Part shown: positions 52,454 to 63,191 of the stretch, piece after piece | How the letters are laid out: each line of letters begins with the position of its first letter | How positions within the stretch are numbered: the stretch's first letter is position 1 | Assembly (NCBI GenBank): GCA_039105265.1 | Contig: JAPFFF010000058.1 | Span: forward strand, 806,001 to 870,000 | Direction: 5' to 3' | Source: Tritrichomonas musculus | Lineage: Eukaryota; Parabasalia; Tritrichomonadida; Tritrichomonadidae | Length of the DNA: 64,000 nucleotides | The notes under the pieces: model-generated | Seen by the model: only the letters and a program-made list of their open reading frames with translations | Told to the model about the DNA's origin: nothing | The model's database searches: none | Program-made: the position numbers and the translations under genes

Positions 52454-53517
52454 AAACTATAAACGTAAAATTAATTCTAAACGAATGAGTTTGAATAGAA
52501 TTCTAATTATAACGATCAAATTTTATTTCAAAAAGTTGCTAGATCATTCAAAAATTGGATATAAAATTAGTTAATAATTTTCATTTCAGTTATGATTTTT
52601 CGGGAGTTTGAAATTTAATCAATTCCAGATATTATACCTTTTGTCTAGTCAACTTTTGAAGTATTTGGATTGTTGGTCAATAATGTAAATGTTGTTAAAT
52701 TGACTTTTTTTTTTCTAATGAGATTCTTTGAAAATTATTATGGGTTTTGTGCGTTTAAAATTTAATTAAATTAGGATAGAATAATATTTTGAAATAATTA
52801 TTTTTTTGTAATAGAAGTAAAAAAAGATAAATAAAGAAGTTTTGATTAATATTATCATTCCTCAAATAATTCTATGAATATACAATTAAAATAGTATTCA
52901 AATTAATTTTTCAAAAATATGGCCTTGTAATAGAATATTTTAACCATTTAGTTTCGTTTATTATTATTTGAATAAAAGATATTTCTTTGAATTTTCAATA
53001 ATCATTGAAAAAAGGATTTCGTCCTAAACCAAAGGATAAACGACAAAATTCTACATATAATATATTTATTCACTGGAATATATCATGTGTTATATTTAAA
53101 AAATCCCTAAAATTGTAAAATTATAAAAATAATTCCAATTTATTATTAGCTTTTTATTTATATGAATGATAAAATAAAAATTGTTATATATGGTTTTAAA
53201 TGAAAAGTTCATTTGTGGCTGAGTCATTTGAACTTATGTATTTTTAACTCTTATTGTTTGAATTACACTATCTCTTATTTTAATTCTGCTGCAATTATTT
53301 ATTTTAAGTTTTCATATTATCAACAAATATTCTAATTCCATTAAATAAAAATCTTTCTAATGTCGAAATTAGCGCAAAACAAACAAACAAACAAAAAAAA
53401 AAAAAAAAAAAAAAAACGATTAAAAAAATCAGAATTTTGGTCAAAATCTTTAGGTCGTGTACCTTTTTTGTACGTTTTGTTCTATTTTCAATAACTGTAG
53501 ATATTTAGAATCTGAAG
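52454..53517. other. AT-rich divergent promoter spacer
   Basis: It separates the coiled-coil gene from the MYCBP homologue. It contains an almost pure A run at about 53394-53416 preceded by AAAC repeats, and near the right end TTTTCAATAAC, a loose initiator match. Nothing else is recognised. Confidence 0.5.
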
Positions 53518-53784
53518 ATGACAGAATCCAAAAGAGAAAATTTCCGTAAATATTTAGAATCTGGAAATGTTATGGAAGCATTAACACGTGCACTAGTCTC
53601 ATTATACGAAGAGCCAGAGCAACCCTCAGATCCTTTAAATTATATCAGGCAATCAATAGGAGCAGGTGAAGGCGTAGATGTAGATGCCCTTGTTAGACGA
53701 AATCAAGAACTCAAAGAAGAAGTTGCATCATTAACTCAACAAATTTCCGAAATTGAAGCAAAATTGAACGCTCAGCCAGTATGA
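53518..53784 (+). CDS. MYCBP: MYCBP/AMY-1 family protein
   Basis: The product has 88 residues. The segment SKRENFRKYLESGNVMEALT followed by RALVSLYEEPEQPSDPLNYI aligns along its length with human c-Myc-binding protein (SKREQFRRYLEKSGVLDTLT, then VLVALYEEPEKP). The rest is a short C-terminal coiled coil, also as in MYCBP. In animals the protein binds A-kinase anchoring and ciliary proteins as well as Myc. Since protists lack Myc, a flagellar or PKA-anchoring role is the likelier ancestral function (inference). The size is slightly shorter than the human protein (103). Confidence 0.92.
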   Translation: MTESKRENFRKYLESGNVMEALTRALVSLYEEPEQPSDPLNYIRQSIGAGEGVDVDALVRRNQELKEEVASLTQQISEIEAKLNAQPV

Positions 53785-54146
53785 AATTGCGCAATTGATC
53801 TTTCACTATTTAATGTTCATTGTAAAGTTTAAATTATATTTTATTTCTTTACATATTTCTTTCTTTTTTTTTTTTAATATTATTGAATTTCCCTCGAAAC
53901 TTACTAAGTAGTTATTTTACTAGCAACCTCTGTTTAAAACACAAAAAAAAAAAGTTTTATATTATTTTGTTCTATTAATTTTATAAAATATTTCATCAAA
54001 AAAATTACTATGAATAAAAAAGTGAAAGGCAATTATCGTGTTTGTTTTGAAAAGAGATGCGTAAAATTATTTGAAACTGTGTAAGCATCCCAATACAAAT
54101 ATGTTATAAGCATTCATAATAAAAAGTCGCATTGTTTCTATATATA
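53785..54146. other. Spacer between convergent genes
   Basis: AT-rich 3' flanks of the MYCBP homologue and of the short coiled-coil gene; nothing recognised. Confidence 0.5.
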
Positions 54147-54701
54147 TTAGGCTTCTGACTTGGTGGCTGTTCTAAGTAAAGCACGAATTTCTTTTTCCTG
54201 TGCATTAATTAAAGCTTTAAATTGGAGATAAAGTTCCTGTGCTTGTGGATTCTTCAAATATGGTCTTGGTTCAAAGCTTTCAATAGTTTCTTTAACTGAT
54301 TCGAGTTCTATTTGAGCTTGGCGAAGTCTTTCATCTAAGAGCTTAGAAGCGGTTTGGTAAGTATTCTGATCTTTTTGAAGTTCATTTTCAGTCATAGCTT
54401 TTTGCTTACTCTGAGTTTTCTTAAACATTTCCAATTCTTTCTCAAGTTTAGCGATTCCATTTGACGCATTTTGTGATAATTGTTCTAGTTGAACTATTTC
54501 TGATTCAGCTGAACTCGTAAGTTCATTTAATGCTTCTTGTGCACTTGCATATTGTTGTTCAAGTTCAAATATTCGAAGTGACTCTCGATTAATAATATCA
54601 ACTGCTTTTATCTCGCGTTCATTTTGCCAGAAATTTCCTGTCCAAAGTGTCCTTGATGCAGCATATCTATCAGCGCGTAATTGCTCAATTTCGCTATACA
54701 T
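54147..54701 (-). CDS. Short coiled-coil protein, 184 residues
   Basis: The protein is nearly all heptad-type helix from about residue 25 to 150 (SLRIFELEQQYASAQEALNE and onward). It ends with EPRPYLKNPQAQELYLQFKA, a second helix and a short polar tail. ATG 54701 is chosen; the frame upstream has no ATG. No family is recognised. The sharp N-terminal motif SRTLWTGNFWQNEREI could identify orthologues. A structural or flagellar role is possible but unproven. Confidence 0.75.
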   Translation of the reverse strand: MYSEIEQLRADRYAASRTLWTGNFWQNEREIKAVDIINRESLRIFELEQQYASAQEALNELTSSAESEIVQLEQLSQNASNGIAKLEKELEMFKKTQSKQKAMTENELQKDQNTYQTASKLLDERLRQAQIELESVKETIESFEPRPYLKNPQAQELYLQFKALINAQEKEIRALLRTATKSEA

Positions 54702-54852
54702 TTGCAAATTTATCTAGTTTAAAATATGTTTCTACCGTTTAAATTTAATACCTAAGAAAAAGTTGATTTTACAAAAAATTTCAATATTACAAAATCTAAT
54801 ATCAAGTTTAAATATGCTTCCACAAATTAAAATTAGCTTTATTGATAAATAC
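54702..54852. other. Short spacer between two minus-strand genes
   Basis: About 150 AT-rich bases. They must hold the promoter of the short coiled-coil gene and the 3' end of the kinase gene. Confidence 0.5.
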
Positions 54853-56079
54853 CTACGATTTGTTGTAAAGGGTATGTGATGCAGATATTTTGATTACATC
54901 TTTTGATAAAATATCTTGATCTTGATTTTTATTATTTTCATTATTATTGTTAGTTGTTTGTTCTGTTTGAGTCTTATTATCTATTGCTGGTTCATCTGTT
55001 TTATTTTCACTTATCGTTTTTTTAGCTAGATTAGCTTTAAGTTTTAGCTTTGTAATAAATGAAATAGCCATATTTGTTGCTTGATACATTTTCATTTTCC
55101 TTCTTTGGTTCAAATAATCAAGAATTCGTTGTCTAATTGCTGGAAGTTTCTTATGGTCTGATGGTCCATCAGGTTCGAGAATAATTTCTCTTGTTTTAAT
55201 AGTTTGGCCTATACCAAATTGATCAATCCAAGGATGTCGTAAAGCCTCTTTAGCGGTCAATCTTTCTTTTGGTTTAACACGAATGCATTTTGTAATAAAA
55301 TCTTTGGCCTCTTCTGAAATATCATCGAATTCTGGGCCAAACTCATATTCTGCGTTTAAAATGCTTTGATAAAGCTTAAATGGAACATTGCTATTAAAAG
55401 GTAGAATACCTGATAATAAAAAATAAGCAAGTACGCCAACACTCCACATGTCACACTCAAAACCGTATCCATTGCTTTTAATGACTTCAGGTGCCATAAA
55501 ACCTGGGGTTCCAGCGCATGTTGATAAAAGTGAGTTTTCTTTCAAAACACTTGAAAGACCAAAATCTGACAGCTTCATAAATTGTGAGTGCTCATCGGCA
55601 AAAAGAATATTTTCAGGTTTAATATCTCTATGAACAACGCGTTGCTGATGTAAATAGTTGATCGCATCAAGCAAATCATGAATGATTCGAATTGCTTCGT
55701 TTTCATCGTAATCTTGCATTGAATAAATGTGCTCAAGAAGCTCACCACCTTTTGCGTATTCAAGAACCATTGTTACAAATTTTTTATTTGCGTACGCATC
55801 CTTTAATTTGATTATTGATGGATGATCTAGACTATTTAAAATATGTATTTCATTCCATAAGTGTTTAGGACTTGCAATTTGGGAGCGATCGATTAATTTA
55901 GATGCGAAAAGTTCTCCTGTTTCTTTTTCTTGCGTAAGATAAACTTCAGCAAAAGCTCCATTTCCTAATTTTTTTACCATCTGGTATTTTTTCTTAAATT
56001 CAGAAGATGGTTGAATTTTAAAAGCGTCTTCTTTAGTTAAATATGATTCCGCATCTTTCAAAAATGCAGCAAAAGACAT
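54853..56079 (-). CDS. CAMK-like serine/threonine protein kinase
   Basis: The product has 408 residues with a complete kinase domain at about 32-287: glycine loop LGNGAFAEV, ATP-binding Lys 61 (FASKLI), HRD at 150-152 followed by IKPEN, DFG at 172-174 and MAPE at 195-198. The CAMK-type ending HPWIDQFGI closes the domain. The Lys after HRD-I marks Ser/Thr specificity. A conserved stretch of about 60 residues after the domain (KKLPAIRQRILDYLNQRRKM and onward) could be a regulatory helix. The tail is an Asn/Gln/Lys low-complexity tract. No EF hands are present, so it is not a CDPK. TCACAT lies seven bases before the ATG. Confidence 0.93.
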   Translation of the reverse strand: MSFAAFLKDAESYLTKEDAFKIQPSSEFKKKYQMVKKLGNGAFAEVYLTQEKETGELFASKLIDRSQIASPKHLWNEIHILNSLDHPSIIKLKDAYANKKFVTMVLEYAKGGELLEHIYSMQDYDENEAIRIIHDLLDAINYLHQQRVVHRDIKPENILFADEHSQFMKLSDFGLSSVLKENSLLSTCAGTPGFMAPEVIKSNGYGFECDMWSVGVLAYFLLSGILPFNSNVPFKLYQSILNAEYEFGPEFDDISEEAKDFITKCIRVKPKERLTAKEALRHPWIDQFGIGQTIKTREIILEPDGPSDHKKLPAIRQRILDYLNQRRKMKMYQATNMAISFITKLKLKANLAKKTISENKTDEPAIDNKTQTEQTTNNNNENNKNQDQDILSKDVIKISASHTLYNKS

Positions 56080-56085
56080 TTTCTC

Positions 56086-56091
56086 ATGTGA
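56086..56091 (-). promoter_or_regulatory. Putative trichomonad initiator (Inr)
   Basis: TTCACATGAG on the minus strand directly upstream of the kinase ATG fits TCA(+1)-pyrimidine-A/T. Confidence 0.45.
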
Positions 56092-56565
56092 ATTAAAAAA
56101 AAAACGGTCTCTTCAACTAAAATCATTTTTTCTCAAATTGATTTGATTATATTCGCATAAAAATCATAAAATCTATTATATAAAAATGGTTATATTAAAA
56201 AATGAAGCTTGCTTGAAACTTAGTTTGAATTTGAATTATCAAGATTTTATCTATCGCAATTCAAATGAATAAAACGATTAATATGATTAAATATTACATA
56301 TTTGAATCGTAGTTTGATGATTTGAAAAAAAAAGGTATATTCAAGATCATAATTGAAATTGATAAACGAAAAAGCATGAGAATAAAAATATCTAATTTAA
56401 ATAACAATCACTGTTAAAATGAATTAAAAATATCCTTCCATATTAATATACAGTAAGTTTAAATCTGATTGTTTTTGTTTTGTTCATTTGTATATTAGTG
56501 TTTCGTATTTGCTAAGGTAATGAATATTTTTAAATCTTATTATATATTCAAAATAAAAACGTAAA
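56092..56565. other. AT-rich spacer
   Basis: Upstream region of the kinase gene and 3' flank of the next gene; nothing recognised. Confidence 0.5.
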
Positions 56566-57477
56566 TTATAGATGCTCCTCGCTTGACTCTGTATCTTGTT
56601 GATTTGTAAAATTATTGTTAAAATTAGGTGATGATGCATTTTTCCCTTTTTGATTTTCTTTTATTTTCTCGATGAACTTTCTGGTTTTAATTGCTTGTTG
56701 TAAACAATTGTGAAGTGCTTCGGTTGTTTCTTTAAAAGTCCCAGCTAATTGTTCTAACGCTGTCACATCACTCCCACTTTGTAATTCATTCAAATCTATA
56801 ACTTCGGGATGAGTTGCACGATAATAGCGAATTGCAGCTTCGTATTCATCATCTGTTAAAAAAATTAATTCATCACGAGTAGGTAGCTTAGGGGATGTTT
56901 GAACATATGAAATAGCTCTGTTAATTTCAGATCTGTTACCATTTAACCTTGCTTCATTTGGATTGCAATTTAAATTGGAAGCATTCAGTGCTCTATTAGG
57001 TTTCCGGCGTCTAGCACTTCGTGAGGAATTTTTCATATCATTTGCAATGTCACAGATTGTTGTCCATTGTTCACCAAATTTTTCAGATATTAAAGATAAA
57101 ATCTGTGTTTTAGTTTGTATTCCACGTTCTCGGCTTCTCCTTGATCTCATTGATGCTTGATTTGATTGTGCAGTGTTAATTTTAAGAGCACGGGCAACTA
57201 TTTGCAGTTCGTTCATGTTGAGATAATTGCAAGTATCAGGAGATGTTAAAAGGCTGCACATTGAGGGAAGACGGCATATTAAGTTGCAAACTTCATCTGT
57301 AAGAGGATTATCTTTTAGGAAAGCATCTGCATCAGTAACTCGTTGGTCGTCAGATTGATCATTTGAATCATCACTTGTATTTGTTGAAACGACAACACCA
57401 CGAGTAGCCATTGGTTCTCTGAGAACAGTCTTCGATGAATATGACGTTGGTCTATAAGAGTTCACATCCTTTGACAT
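56566..57477 (-). CDS. Unknown protein, 303 residues
   Basis: The N-terminal 60 residues are Ser/Thr/Asp-rich and probably disordered. A helical segment follows (LTDEVCNLICRLPSMCSLLT, to about 95), then a basic region around RSRRSRERGIQTKTQI and SARRRKPNRA. A second folded part (RDELIFLTDDEYEAAIRYYR, to about 250) is followed by a helix and a polar, Asn-rich tail. There is no signal peptide or membrane helix. The paired basic clusters would allow nucleic-acid binding or nuclear import, but no family is recognised. Confidence 0.75.
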   Translation of the reverse strand: MSKDVNSYRPTSYSSKTVLREPMATRGVVVSTNTSDDSNDQSDDQRVTDADAFLKDNPLTDEVCNLICRLPSMCSLLTSPDTCNYLNMNELQIVARALKINTAQSNQASMRSRRSRERGIQTKTQILSLISEKFGEQWTTICDIANDMKNSSRSARRRKPNRALNASNLNCNPNEARLNGNRSEINRAISYVQTSPKLPTRDELIFLTDDEYEAAIRYYRATHPEVIDLNELQSGSDVTALEQLAGTFKETTEALHNCLQQAIKTRKFIEKIKENQKGKNASSPNFNNNFTNQQDTESSEEHL

Positions 57478-57800
57478 AATTTTCTACTATTTCGAAATAA
57501 ATATTTATTGTTCGTTAATTTAATTATTGAAAAAATGGTTAACATAAAAATTTTAACAAAGAATATCTATAGAAGAAACATATTTAAATGATAAACCCTC
57601 TATATTATAAAAGTTATTTAACTTTCAACTAAGAATACTATTAGGAAAAAAACTTTTTTTTCAGATTAAAAATATATTAAATATATTTTGCATCATCACT
57701 CGAGTGAATATATAAATATGATCATGAAAGTTCAAAAAATACTTATAAATGAATATAAAAAATGATGTTTCGCTATATTTTTTATTAATTATAAAAATAA
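57478..57800. other. AT-rich spacer
   Basis: Promoter side of the preceding minus-strand gene; no motif recognised. Confidence 0.5.
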
Positions 57801-58037
57801 TCAGAAAAAGCATTGATACATGCAAAATTCATCTGAAAGTTTAAGCACTTTGTCAACATATGTCTCATTATTTGGTATAATATCGCTATTTTCCCCATTC
57901 AAGGAATGGTTCGCTTGATTATTATTTTGGATATTTGGGGAATCATTATGACTTTCATCTTTGATTTCAGGAGCTTTTCTGAGTTCTTCTTTTGAAGATC
58001 TGTTTGAAGTAAAATGAGAAGAGCCAGAAATACTCAT
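57801..58037 (-). CDS. Possible small protein, 78 residues
   Basis: It begins SISGSSHFTSNRSSKEELRK and is polar, with Asn, Ser and Glu dominating; a short helix (TYVDKVLKLSDEF) ends it. An upstream in-frame ATG at 58106 would add an AT-rich leader that looks untranslated. The composition is closer to host coding than to spacer DNA, but the frame is short and the family unknown. The start codon lies in the loop of a perfect hairpin (58022-58063). Confidence 0.5.
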   Translation of the reverse strand: MSISGSSHFTSNRSSKEELRKAPEIKDESHNDSPNIQNNNQANHSLNGENSDIIPNNETYVDKVLKLSDEFCMYQCFF

Positions 58038-58063
58038 ATTAAAAAAAAAAAGTATTTCTGGCT
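58022..58063. promoter_or_regulatory. Perfect 13-bp hairpin across a start codon
   Basis: AGCCAGAAATACT at 58022-58034 is exactly inverted at 58051-58063, with a 16-base AT loop, and is followed on the plus strand by a T run. On the mRNA of the small minus-strand gene the ATG sits at the loop edge and codons 2-6 form one arm. Confidence 0.6.
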
Positions 58064-58353
58064 TTTTTTTTAAATCACTATTCAAATATTTGTTTGAAAT
58101 TTTCATAAAAATAACCTAAGTCATATTTTTTTTAACTCAAATTTTGAAAGATAACCGTCATCATTTTTTATGACTTGGTCTCATTTTTTATAGTGTGAAT
58201 ATCTTTTTGATTTTTTAATCAAAGAAGAAAATTAATATAATATAATTAATAATATATAAGATGATAAAATAAATTATATTTGGTTTGAACATTTCTTATT
58301 AAAATTTTTATTAATATAATATATTTTACAATAGAATAGAAATTTTAAACAAT
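58064..58353. other. AT-rich spacer
   Basis: Upstream region of the small gene and 3' flank of the DENN gene; nothing recognised. Confidence 0.5.
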
Positions 58354-59964
58354 TCAATCCGATTTTTCAGCAGAATCTTCAGATATTTCGAATGAGAATT
58401 TTCTTGTGCGTATTGCCGATTTCTTTCTGGGTTTTCTGGAATTTTTTGAAAAACTTTCTCTTCTGGCTCTGGTTGGATTAGTTATCTCGCCTTTCATCTT
58501 CATAAATGTACTAAGTTTGTCTTCTACATAATCTTGAAATGTTTGTGAATCCATCATCGCTTCATAAAATTTATAATCATTTTGGTCGATTGATGCTAAA
58601 AACAGTTCTTGGTTGAAAACTGTAATTTCTTCAGCAGCATCTGTAACAAAAAAACTCATTAAATTATCTGAAATAATGGGGTTGAGGGGTTCTTGAAGTT
58701 CCATTACAATTGCGTCTATTTCTTGGACCATTAATGAATTCTTGTGGTTTAATATTCTCGAAAAATATGGTGGGAATGAGAATGGATTTTCGCAGTTACT
58801 CTTATGGCTTGAATTACTAAGAATTGACATAATATTACCAAAAACTTTATCTGATTGTGGGAATTTTGGAAAGTAATCAGTAGTTGAAACCCTTCGCTTA
58901 TCAAGATCAACCATGTAACAAGATTCTAAGAAAGATATTTTTCTAAGTTGATGTTGAGGAGTAACACCAAAAATAAAAGGAGTTGGAAGCTGAAGAAGAT
59001 CCCTTGTATGGCCATTTGCTGGTAAAATAGGATAAATTGTTCCAGAAAAATTGAATGGTGCTATAAGTGAAAGGAATGCATAAATAACCATTGTCACTTC
59101 TTGTAAATGAGATCCAATAACAAGAACTTGAGCATCAAGAATAAGCCCACTGTAAATATTAATAATATCACGAACAGAGAGAAGTGAAAACAGTGTATCG
59201 ATCGAAGATAATAAAATTGCTTTATCGAGATATCCATTTGGAGGCCAAATTAATTGAAAATCTGGTGCTAATGTGATAGGAGCTGAATTAATAGTTTGCC
59301 TATAGTAACGACTAAGTTCTTTTTCAATATCTTCAGGAACAGTAATGCCTGATATACAGCCATATTGAGCATACAGGTCCAAATCTGGTATAGGATCTCC
59401 TGTTGGAACAATAACAATTTGTTCAGCTTCTTTAATTCCATCATAGCTTTTAACTTTTCCAATTGTAAGTAATGAAAGAAAAGTCATAAATGTAAAATGA
59501 GCACTGAACACAGGGGTTTTCGTGAGCATACAAAGGCAAAAATTGCATCTTTTTGTATTCTTGGAAGCAAAAAATGGTATGTTAGAATTTTTTGGATTTA
59601 AATGAATGCAAATTCCATAAATTTTTTGAGTTGAATAATTAATTTGGAAAACAAATTCATCTTGAATTACACTCTTATTATTTGATTTAAGGTGAGACCT
59701 TTCAACACCAGAAGGAAAACAAAGCTCTATAATCTTGGAAACTGGAAAAGAAGGTATTTCAAAAGGTGGAAATGCGAATAGTACTTGAGGAGGAGATTTC
59801 TTATTACCATTTGGAGGTACACCAATAATTAAAAACTGTTCAAACATCCCCGACTCAACAGCCAAAATATCTTCGAAAACAACTTGGCTTGCATTTTTTC
59901 TATGATAAACTTCTTTGGCAAGATTTGCCTCAAATTTTTTCATATTCCAATCTCGTCTTCTCAT
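58354..59964 (-). CDS. DENN-domain protein (probable Rab GEF)
   Basis: The product has 536 residues. The upstream DENN part is seen in FEQFLIIGVPP, VLFAFPPFEIP and IIELCFPSGVE. The central DENN core follows: IIWPP-type loop, LLSVRDIINIYSGLILDAQV, then GSHLQEVTMVIYAFLSLIAP, FNFSGTIYPILP and LLQLPTPFIFGV, a near-textbook cDENN sequence. A dDENN-like helical part and a Lys/Arg/Ser tail end the protein. DENN proteins act as guanine-nucleotide exchange factors for Rab GTPases in membrane traffic. ATG 59964 (RRRDWNMKKFEANLAKE) is chosen over the upstream ATG 60024, whose extra 20 residues are AT-rich leader. Confidence 0.92.
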   Translation of the reverse strand: MRRRDWNMKKFEANLAKEVYHRKNASQVVFEDILAVESGMFEQFLIIGVPPNGNKKSPPQVLFAFPPFEIPSFPVSKIIELCFPSGVERSHLKSNNKSVIQDEFVFQINYSTQKIYGICIHLNPKNSNIPFFASKNTKRCNFCLCMLTKTPVFSAHFTFMTFLSLLTIGKVKSYDGIKEAEQIVIVPTGDPIPDLDLYAQYGCISGITVPEDIEKELSRYYRQTINSAPITLAPDFQLIWPPNGYLDKAILLSSIDTLFSLLSVRDIINIYSGLILDAQVLVIGSHLQEVTMVIYAFLSLIAPFNFSGTIYPILPANGHTRDLLQLPTPFIFGVTPQHQLRKISFLESCYMVDLDKRRVSTTDYFPKFPQSDKVFGNIMSILSNSSHKSNCENPFSFPPYFSRILNHKNSLMVQEIDAIVMELQEPLNPIISDNLMSFFVTDAAEEITVFNQELFLASIDQNDYKFYEAMMDSQTFQDYVEDKLSTFMKMKGEITNPTRARRESFSKNSRKPRKKSAIRTRKFSFEISEDSAEKSD

Positions 59965-60079
59965 TGTTTTTTTAAATAAAATTTCAATACAAATTTGATT
60001 TTTTATTTTGTTGTAGATAATCACTTTTTAATTACTTTATAGTAAAAAATTTCTGAACCTCTTATATAATAATATTTTG
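59965..60079. promoter_or_regulatory. Short divergent promoter region
   Basis: Only 115 bases separate the DENN gene from the plus-strand gene that follows, so both promoters must fit here. No exact initiator was found on either side. Confidence 0.4.
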
Positions 60080-61090
60080 ATGGTGGAGCCTTACACAGAT
60101 GCAGAAATCGATGCAATCAGGCATCTAATTCTTCAAAATCATAACCCAGATGATTCAGAACTTATCAAAGTTTCATCGCGCAATCCGACAGAATTAAAAC
60201 AATTAATCCGCCGTCATTTAAACTTATTTTTAGATGATTCAATAAAAAATCAAAAGATTTGCTCCATTTTTAACTCATCTCATCAAAATTTATCTCTTGG
60301 ATCTCTCGCAAAGCCTGAAATTAATTCTTCAATCCCAGCTCAGCAAATCTCCCTCTCTCTCCCGCCAAAATTTCGTGCCAAAACTCCAAGTCATCATCCA
60401 AAAGTTGACTCTGTTACTGACCGATCTCAGGATAGAATTCCATTATTACCAAAATGCGCAACTTCTCCATCTGCTGTTTCAAGGCATATGAATGATCATG
60501 TTAACCCAAAAATAGGCTCACTAGCAGCAGTTTTGCATCCATCTCTAGGACCAGCACACGTGTGTAGAGTTTTATCTAAAAGATCACAAAACAACGGGAT
60601 ATTTTACCTTATTTCATTTTTTCAATCAGAACTATCCCCAAGCTACGTTCCAAGCGAATATTTATTTGAACTTGAACATCACATAGGTTTTCCACTTGGT
60701 AATGAACCAGAATTTAGTAAAGCCATGTTATCAGAAAATGTAACTGTTGATTGGCTTCTCGAAAGGATATTCAGTTCTGCGCAAAATCTTGTAATCAAGA
60801 ATTCTGAAGTCCTTTTTCATTCAGAAATATCAAATACAGAGTGGAAGCCTGAGCCACATCAAATACAGCAAGTTATGTTCAGATGTGTTTCATGTGCAGC
60901 TCTTCTTTTAACTTGTTATATTAGCTGCAGGTGGGAAATTCCAAAAGACAAAATGGATCAAATTTTAACAACAATTTTTCGAACAAATCCACCAAAATTT
61001 GCAGCGACAGATGAAACAATTGAAAAAATTAAGCAGTCGATAATGCGCCTAATATCAATCACAGAGAGCAATCAAACAGATAATGTTTAA
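60080..61090 (+). CDS. Unknown protein, 336 residues
   Basis: The N-terminal 60 residues are helical (EIDAIRHLILQN and then LKQLIRRHLNLFLDD). A Ser/Pro-rich linker with PKFRAKTPSHHPK precedes a beta-rich domain at about 145-200 (GSLAAVLHPSLGPAHVCRVL, then FYLISFFQSELSPSYVPSEY), which could be a Tudor-like or similar barrel. A C-terminal helical part (FRCVSCAALLLTCYISCRWE) follows. A TTG directly before the ATG also reads in frame, so the ATG at 60080 is used. No family is recognised; the barrel guess is low-confidence. Confidence 0.75.
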   Translation: MVEPYTDAEIDAIRHLILQNHNPDDSELIKVSSRNPTELKQLIRRHLNLFLDDSIKNQKICSIFNSSHQNLSLGSLAKPEINSSIPAQQISLSLPPKFRAKTPSHHPKVDSVTDRSQDRIPLLPKCATSPSAVSRHMNDHVNPKIGSLAAVLHPSLGPAHVCRVLSKRSQNNGIFYLISFFQSELSPSYVPSEYLFELEHHIGFPLGNEPEFSKAMLSENVTVDWLLERIFSSAQNLVIKNSEVLFHSEISNTEWKPEPHQIQQVMFRCVSCAALLLTCYISCRWEIPKDKMDQILTTIFRTNPPKFAATDETIEKIKQSIMRLISITESNQTDNV

Positions 61091-63187
61091 TTATTATTAT
61101 AGATAATATTTTTTTTGTTCGTTTATTCTTATAAATTAATCAGCTTATATAAGTTGTTTTTTTTTCAATGATTTATATATATCTATTTAGATGATCTATT
61201 CTATCGGATCTATATTTGAAACATTATTATATTGATTGAAAATGAAAAGAATGCATTTAATTATTTAGTAGGGTTTTTAAACTCAGAAAACATAAAGTGT
61301 AAACTATTCAATATTTTAATCTTTGTTTTTTATTTATCTCAACATTTAAATCATCTATATGATTTTAATTTAATAAATATAATATTTACCAAAGTTGTAA
61401 ACTAATTATCAATATTTAATTATGAATATTTTTCAATTATTCCAAATTATTGATTAGTTATCTATATTCAAAATTATTCAAATCAAATGTTATGTATTGT
61501 ATAAACCATTAGGCATGATAATAAATATAATCATATTTGTATTTTCTATTGGAAATCAATAATTTTCTAATGTCAAAAAATTATCTAAACTTTCAGTTAT
61601 TAGTGCTAATTTATGAATATATAAATGTAACAAATATCAGGAAGATCTTTTTTCTTTTACTATTTTAATGAACTGGATTATCTGGTAAAAGATAACCAAA
61701 AAAAATAAGCAGAAAACTAAAAAATTCATGCTAGACACCCAAAAACATTTAAAAATTCGCAATTTCAATATTATTATCATATTTCAAACCAAAAACAAAA
61801 GTTTAAAAAAATATATTTAATGTAAAAAATAATCTAACCAGTCTTTCTAGGACTCAAAATAAATCAGTAAACTAATCATGTTTGATGATATATAATATAA
61901 TGGCGAATATCAATTTTAATGATTTTATTTATTGATCATGATCTCGAAATCGGTACTTTTATCAGAAAAAATTGAATTTGATTTTCAAGGGGCATTCAAA
62001 ATTGAGGGTAACCGCAATTTTATATAAAACCCTATTATTTAGTATTTAATAGAAAAAATCTATTATTTCTATAGTTTACATATTTTTATATTTTTTTCAG
62101 TGGTTTATATTTTTCTACCTCAGAAAAAAAAACATATATCACCACAAGTCGGCCCCTTGTACGAAAATAAAAAAAAAATTTATCATTATAATGCTCATAA
62201 AATATTTTGAATATATACAAATTATTGTGCGAATCAGAATTGACACTTTTTTAAACTTGATAATCAATTATCAGTTTGTAAACCTGATATCGATATTCTC
62301 AGGAAATCGTTAACCAAATGAGAAATGTTAGATGAAAAATATTGTAAATATGATAACGATAGGTATTCAAGCTATAAAAAATCTTACAATTTTTTTAAAA
62401 TTGTAATATGTTAATGTAATATAATATTTATATAACATATCATTATTTTATTGAATTTTTAACATACAATTTTAAGATAATTAATAAACATTATTCATTA
62501 AAATTGAATTGAGTTTTCAAAATTTGAATTAAATAAAATATTTTTCTGATGCGCATTTTTATTCATCAAATTTTGAAGATTTTTATTTTATTTTAATTGT
62601 AAAATTCCATTTTCAATTATTTCTAACGATATATACTAAAAAATCGCAGATTTCTTGAATTAAAATTAATAAAATTTTTTGAATTTGATTCATAAAATTG
62701 AATGGATTTAAAAATAAAAATGAACATTTAGAAAGATTGTATGTTAAAAATTTAACATGAATGAAATATATTTAATAAAAAGAAAATTTAAATGTAATAA
62801 ATAAAAATAAGAAAAATCGTATGATTTATTATCGAAATATTTGTGAATTAAAAAAAAAGTGATTGTCAAATGTATAAAAACTTAAAATAATATCAATTAT
62901 GATATTAGTTACTCAATTAAGATATTTATGAATATATGATAAAGCACTTTTCTAATTTAGATCATTATATTTATTCGATATATTATGAGATATATGTATT
63001 TCAAAAATATTTTTTTTTTATCTCAATTTTTTTGCTTGAATACTGATTGATAACGATTAATGATTATCAATCATTATGAGAAATTTTTCACTTGCTAAAA
63101 ATGATTAGATTTTATTTTTCTATTTGTAAAATAATATATCACTTAGATAAAACATATATTCTGACTTTTAATAAGTTTAAATTTATT
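61091..63187. other. Long AT-rich spacer
   Basis: No gene, RNA or repeat is recognised over about 2.1 kb; the sequence is low-complexity A/T with short homopolymer runs. Confidence 0.5.
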
Positions 63188-63191
63188 TTAA

